25,805 nt of DNA from a virus. The notes below the pieces were generated by a model. The model was not told where the DNA came from, ran no database searches, and saw only the letters and a program-made list of their open reading frames with translations. Below, piece by piece: positions 23,846 through 25,805 of the stretch (position 1 is its first letter; the number at the start of each line of letters is the position of its first letter). Position numbers and translations under genes: made by a program. Location of the stretch: positions 1-25,805 of IMG/VR virus record IMGVR_UViG_3300046003_004574. One strand, written 5' to 3'.

Positions 23846-24781
23846 ATGGTAAATGGAATTTTATTAGGTTTAGTACAATCTGTACTAGGAAAAGGGCATG
23901 TTACATCAAAAGGTAATTATGCCTTCCACTGTCCTGTTTGTAATCATAGAAAACCTAAATTAGAAGTTAATTTAATTCCAACTACCAAAAATGAAAATCC
24001 TTGGCACTGTTGGGCTTGTGATATTAAAGGTAAATCTTTATCTTCTTTATTCAAAATAATAAAAGTTGATGGAGGTAAATATGGTGAATTAAATTCTATA
24101 TTAGGTACTACTTATAAAACTGATAGAGTAGAAAATACAGAAAAAGTTGAATTACCTAAAGAATATAAACCTTTATTTAATTTAAGTAAAAATGATATTA
24201 CAGCTAGACACGCCTTAGCCTATATTAAACGTAGAGGAATAACACCTTCAGATATATTAAAATATCAGATAGGATACTGTGAAACCGGCCAATACTCAAA
24301 TAAAATTATTATACCCAACTATACAGCCGAAGGTAAGTTAAATTACTTTATAGCTCGTTCTTTTGAACAAGATCCTGCTAGAAAATATGATGCTCCATCT
24401 GCTGACAAAAATTCAATAATAGGTTTTGAAAATCTAATCAATTGGAATTTACCTATTATATTATGTGAAGGTGCTTTTGATGCTATTTCTATTAGAAGAA
24501 ATGCTATACCACTGTATGGTAAAACTTTATCAAAAGCCCTAACTAAAAAATTATTAGAAAATAATGTTAAAAATATTTATTTAGCGTTAGACAGTGATGC
24601 TTTAAAAAGTACACTAAAAATTGCCGGAGATCTACTCCAATCAGGAAAAGAATTACATGTTATAAAACTGGATGGTAAAGATCCAAGCGACATGGGGTTT
24701 GCTCATTTTACTACTTTAGTACAACAAGCTGAACAGTTTACTTTTTCTGATTTATTTTCACTTAAATTAGAAGTAAACTAA
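23846..24781 (+). CDS. DnaG-type primase (zinc finger plus Toprim)
   Basis: 311 residues. The N-terminal zinc ribbon is FHCPVC (Cys29, Cys32) and WHCWAC (Cys55, Cys58). A short linker follows. The Toprim catalytic core has IILCEGAFDAIS (Glu208), LALDSDA (Asp249, Asp251) and DGKDPSD (Asp279, Asp282). There is no helicase or helicase-binding domain, as in the separate T4 primase gp61 (about 340 residues). It would make RNA primers for lagging-strand synthesis. The stop overlaps the start of the RecB-like nuclease gene, suggesting that replication and recombination genes are expressed together. A primase for a defence or satellite element is unlikely given the context. Confidence 0.85.
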   Translation: MVNGILLGLVQSVLGKGHVTSKGNYAFHCPVCNHRKPKLEVNLIPTTKNENPWHCWACDIKGKSLSSLFKIIKVDGGKYGELNSILGTTYKTDRVENTEKVELPKEYKPLFNLSKNDITARHALAYIKRRGITPSDILKYQIGYCETGQYSNKIIIPNYTAEGKLNYFIARSFEQDPARKYDAPSADKNSIIGFENLINWNLPIILCEGAFDAISIRRNAIPLYGKTLSKALTKKLLENNVKNIYLALDSDALKSTLKIAGDLLQSGKELHVIKLDGKDPSDMGFAHFTTLVQQAEQFTFSDLFSLKLEVN

Positions 24782-25545
24782 TGAAAAAATCTTATGACAG
24801 AATTCTCCAAATTTCAAAAGACCACAAACAGATAACTCTACCTGACTCAAGGTTTTATCAAAGAAATGGAGAGTATTATCCATCAGTAACACATGTTTTA
24901 TCTTGTTATCCTAAAGGTCCTCATTTTGAAGATTGGTTAAAAAAAGTAGGTTACGCCTCAGAATATATTGTTAAGAAAGCAGCAGAAGAAGGAACACAAG
25001 TTCATAATTTATGTGAAGATTATTTAAATGAGAAAGAATGTTCATTCTTAAATCAATATGGTAATCCTGCTTATCCACCTCATGTTTGGTCAATGTTTTT
25101 AAATTTTGTTGACTTTTGGGAAACTCATAAACCAATTTTAATTGAAACTGAAGTACATTTATTTTCAGATATATTAAAAGTAGCTGGTACTTGTGATTTA
25201 ATTATTGAATTAAAAGATGAATTATGGGTATTGGATTTAAAAACATCTAATCATTTACAAACAACATATGATTTACAAACAGCAGTTTATAGTCAATGTT
25301 ATGAAGAATGTTTTGGTAAAAAAATAGATAGAAGAGGTATTTTATGGTTAAAATCTAAATCTAGAGGTGAAGATAAAACAGGTAAACGTTTAAAAGGTAA
25401 ACATTGGGAAGTAGTTGAATCTGATAGAACTCAAGATGAGAACCTAAATATATTCAAAAATGTTAAAGCTTTATTTGATTTAGAGAACCCATCACCTAAA
25501 CCTCATATATTAACATTAAGAACTACAGTTAAAAGGGAAGTATAA
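24781..25545 (+). CDS. RecB-type PD-(D/E)XK nuclease
   Basis: 254 residues. The conserved residues of the Cas4/RecB-like family are visible: E70-G-T-x-x-H75 in the early helix, Glu122 and Glu124, D139 in GTCDLIIEL, D152-L-K154 (WVLDLKTS), then DLQTAVYSQCY with Gln166 and Tyr170 (the QxxxY motif). The opening PSVTHVLSCYPKG fits the 'psvT.iL' entry of phage exonucleases. It probably degrades or trims DNA ends during recombination or packaging. No four-cysteine iron-sulphur set is present, which argues against true Cas4. The start overlaps the primase stop by one base. Confidence 0.8.
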   Translation: MKKSYDRILQISKDHKQITLPDSRFYQRNGEYYPSVTHVLSCYPKGPHFEDWLKKVGYASEYIVKKAAEEGTQVHNLCEDYLNEKECSFLNQYGNPAYPPHVWSMFLNFVDFWETHKPILIETEVHLFSDILKVAGTCDLIIELKDELWVLDLKTSNHLQTTYDLQTAVYSQCYEECFGKKIDRRGILWLKSKSRGEDKTGKRLKGKHWEVVESDRTQDENLNIFKNVKALFDLENPSPKPHILTLRTTVKREV

Positions 25546-25558
25546 ATATTTATATTAA
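25541..25558 (+). promoter_or_regulatory. Late-promoter-like motif within a palindrome
   Basis: ATATTTATATTAA (25546-25558) sits ten bases before ATG 25569. With the preceding bases, 25541-25554 is the perfect 14-base palindrome TATAAATATTTATA. It contains the exact T4 late consensus TATAAATA at 25541-25548 on the + strand and again on the - strand. It overlaps the end of the nuclease gene (stop TAA 25543-25545). Two-way late transcription is conceivable here. Confidence 0.5.
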
Positions 25559-25568
25559 TAATGTACTT

Positions 25569-25805
25569 ATGATCAAATTATCAACACTTTTAAAAGAAAT
25601 TACAGGTAAACCTAAAGCTATATTTTTAGCGGGCCCTGCTGGTAGTGGTAAATCTACTATGACTAAACAACTATTACCTTCATCATATCAGGTCATCAAT
25701 TCAGATGACACTTATGAGGAACTTTTAAAAGCAAGTGGTATAGGTTTAAAACAAAAAGATTTTACTCCTGATCAATTATCTCAAGCAGCTAAGTTACAAG
25801 CACAA
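25569..25805 (+). CDS. P-loop kinase, N-terminal part
   Basis: 79 residues to the window edge; the gene continues to the right. MIKLSTLLKEITGKPKA is a short charged amphipathic lead, then the strand AIFLAGPAGSGKST carries a Walker A motif (GPAGSGKS, Lys28). Next come a helix (MTKQLLP) and YQVINSDDTYEELL, like the zeta-toxin and polynucleotide-kinase families, in which an Asp-Asp after the second strand helps bind substrate. ATG 25569 is preferred because it follows the late-type motif and gives this lead. ATG 25561 opens only a three-codon frame. The lead resembles phage prohead-targeting starts. The nature of the substrate cannot be read here. Confidence 0.65.
   Translation, partial: MIKLSTLLKEITGKPKAIFLAGPAGSGKSTMTKQLLPSSYQVINSDDTYEELLKASGIGLKQKDFTPDQLSQAAKLQAQ

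Noticed and set aside
24781-25545. Cas4 as identity of the PD-(D/E)XK protein, hinting at CRISPR
   Set aside because: No iron-sulphur cysteine set, no repeats or other cas genes; a phage RecB-type exonuclease fits the primase neighbour.

Overview
The window reads as part of the genome of a large T4-like, contractile-tailed phage of a Bacteroidota (probably Flavobacteriia-type) host. The phage assignment rests on a baseplate cluster with a gp25-like wedge protein, a gp6/baseplate-J-like wedge protein and a gp5-like OB-fold plus separate beta-helical spike, and on a gp55-like late sigma factor and a compact primase. The host assignment is inference. It rests on genes starting in AT-rich sequence without Shine-Dalgarno motifs, a Bacteroidota-style lipoprotein signal, SprB-like repeats in a tail-fibre protein, and very AT-rich codon use. 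All convincing genes lie on the + strand, mostly with stop/start overlaps (TAATG) or gaps of a few bases.

Layout. 1-435: the end of an acidic protein and an intergenic stretch, both visibly richer in G+C than everything after them. 436-2799: a block of small accessory genes, with two unknowns, a probable surface lipoprotein, a GIY-YIG (T5orf172-type) protein, a small membrane protein and another unknown. 2911-5053: a glutaredoxin-like protein, an HD phosphohydrolase, a membrane-anchored coiled coil and the gp55-like sigma factor. 5094-12466: tail spike, hub and baseplate wedge genes. 12475-18102: one gene for a 1875-residue baseplate or tail protein with a LamG-like region. 18150-23185: five tail-fibre or virion-surface genes. 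23197-25805: a GIY-YIG-like protein, a 51-residue protein, primase, a RecB-type PD-(D/E)XK nuclease and the start of a P-loop kinase.

Regulation. Two kinds of promoter-like element stand out. Ahead of the lipoprotein and glutaredoxin genes is GCTTGGCTT, then 16 bases, then TATATT; this looks like a host-type (early or middle) promoter. In each of the five sizeable gaps that open a gene block from 5.05 kb onward there is ATATTTATAWTW. The first copy lies directly behind the gp55-like gene. I propose it as this phage's late promoter, related to but different from T4 TATAAATA. The copy before the terminal kinase sits in a perfect palindrome that contains the exact T4 consensus on both strands.

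The most interesting points are the self-contained late-transcription pair (sigma factor plus motif), SprB-like repeats in a tail fibre, a C-terminal domain shared by two fibre-locus proteins, a phage surface lipoprotein, and a kinase with a late-type promoter and an N-terminus that could target it to the virion. No tRNA, CRISPR array, insertion sequence or integrase was seen.
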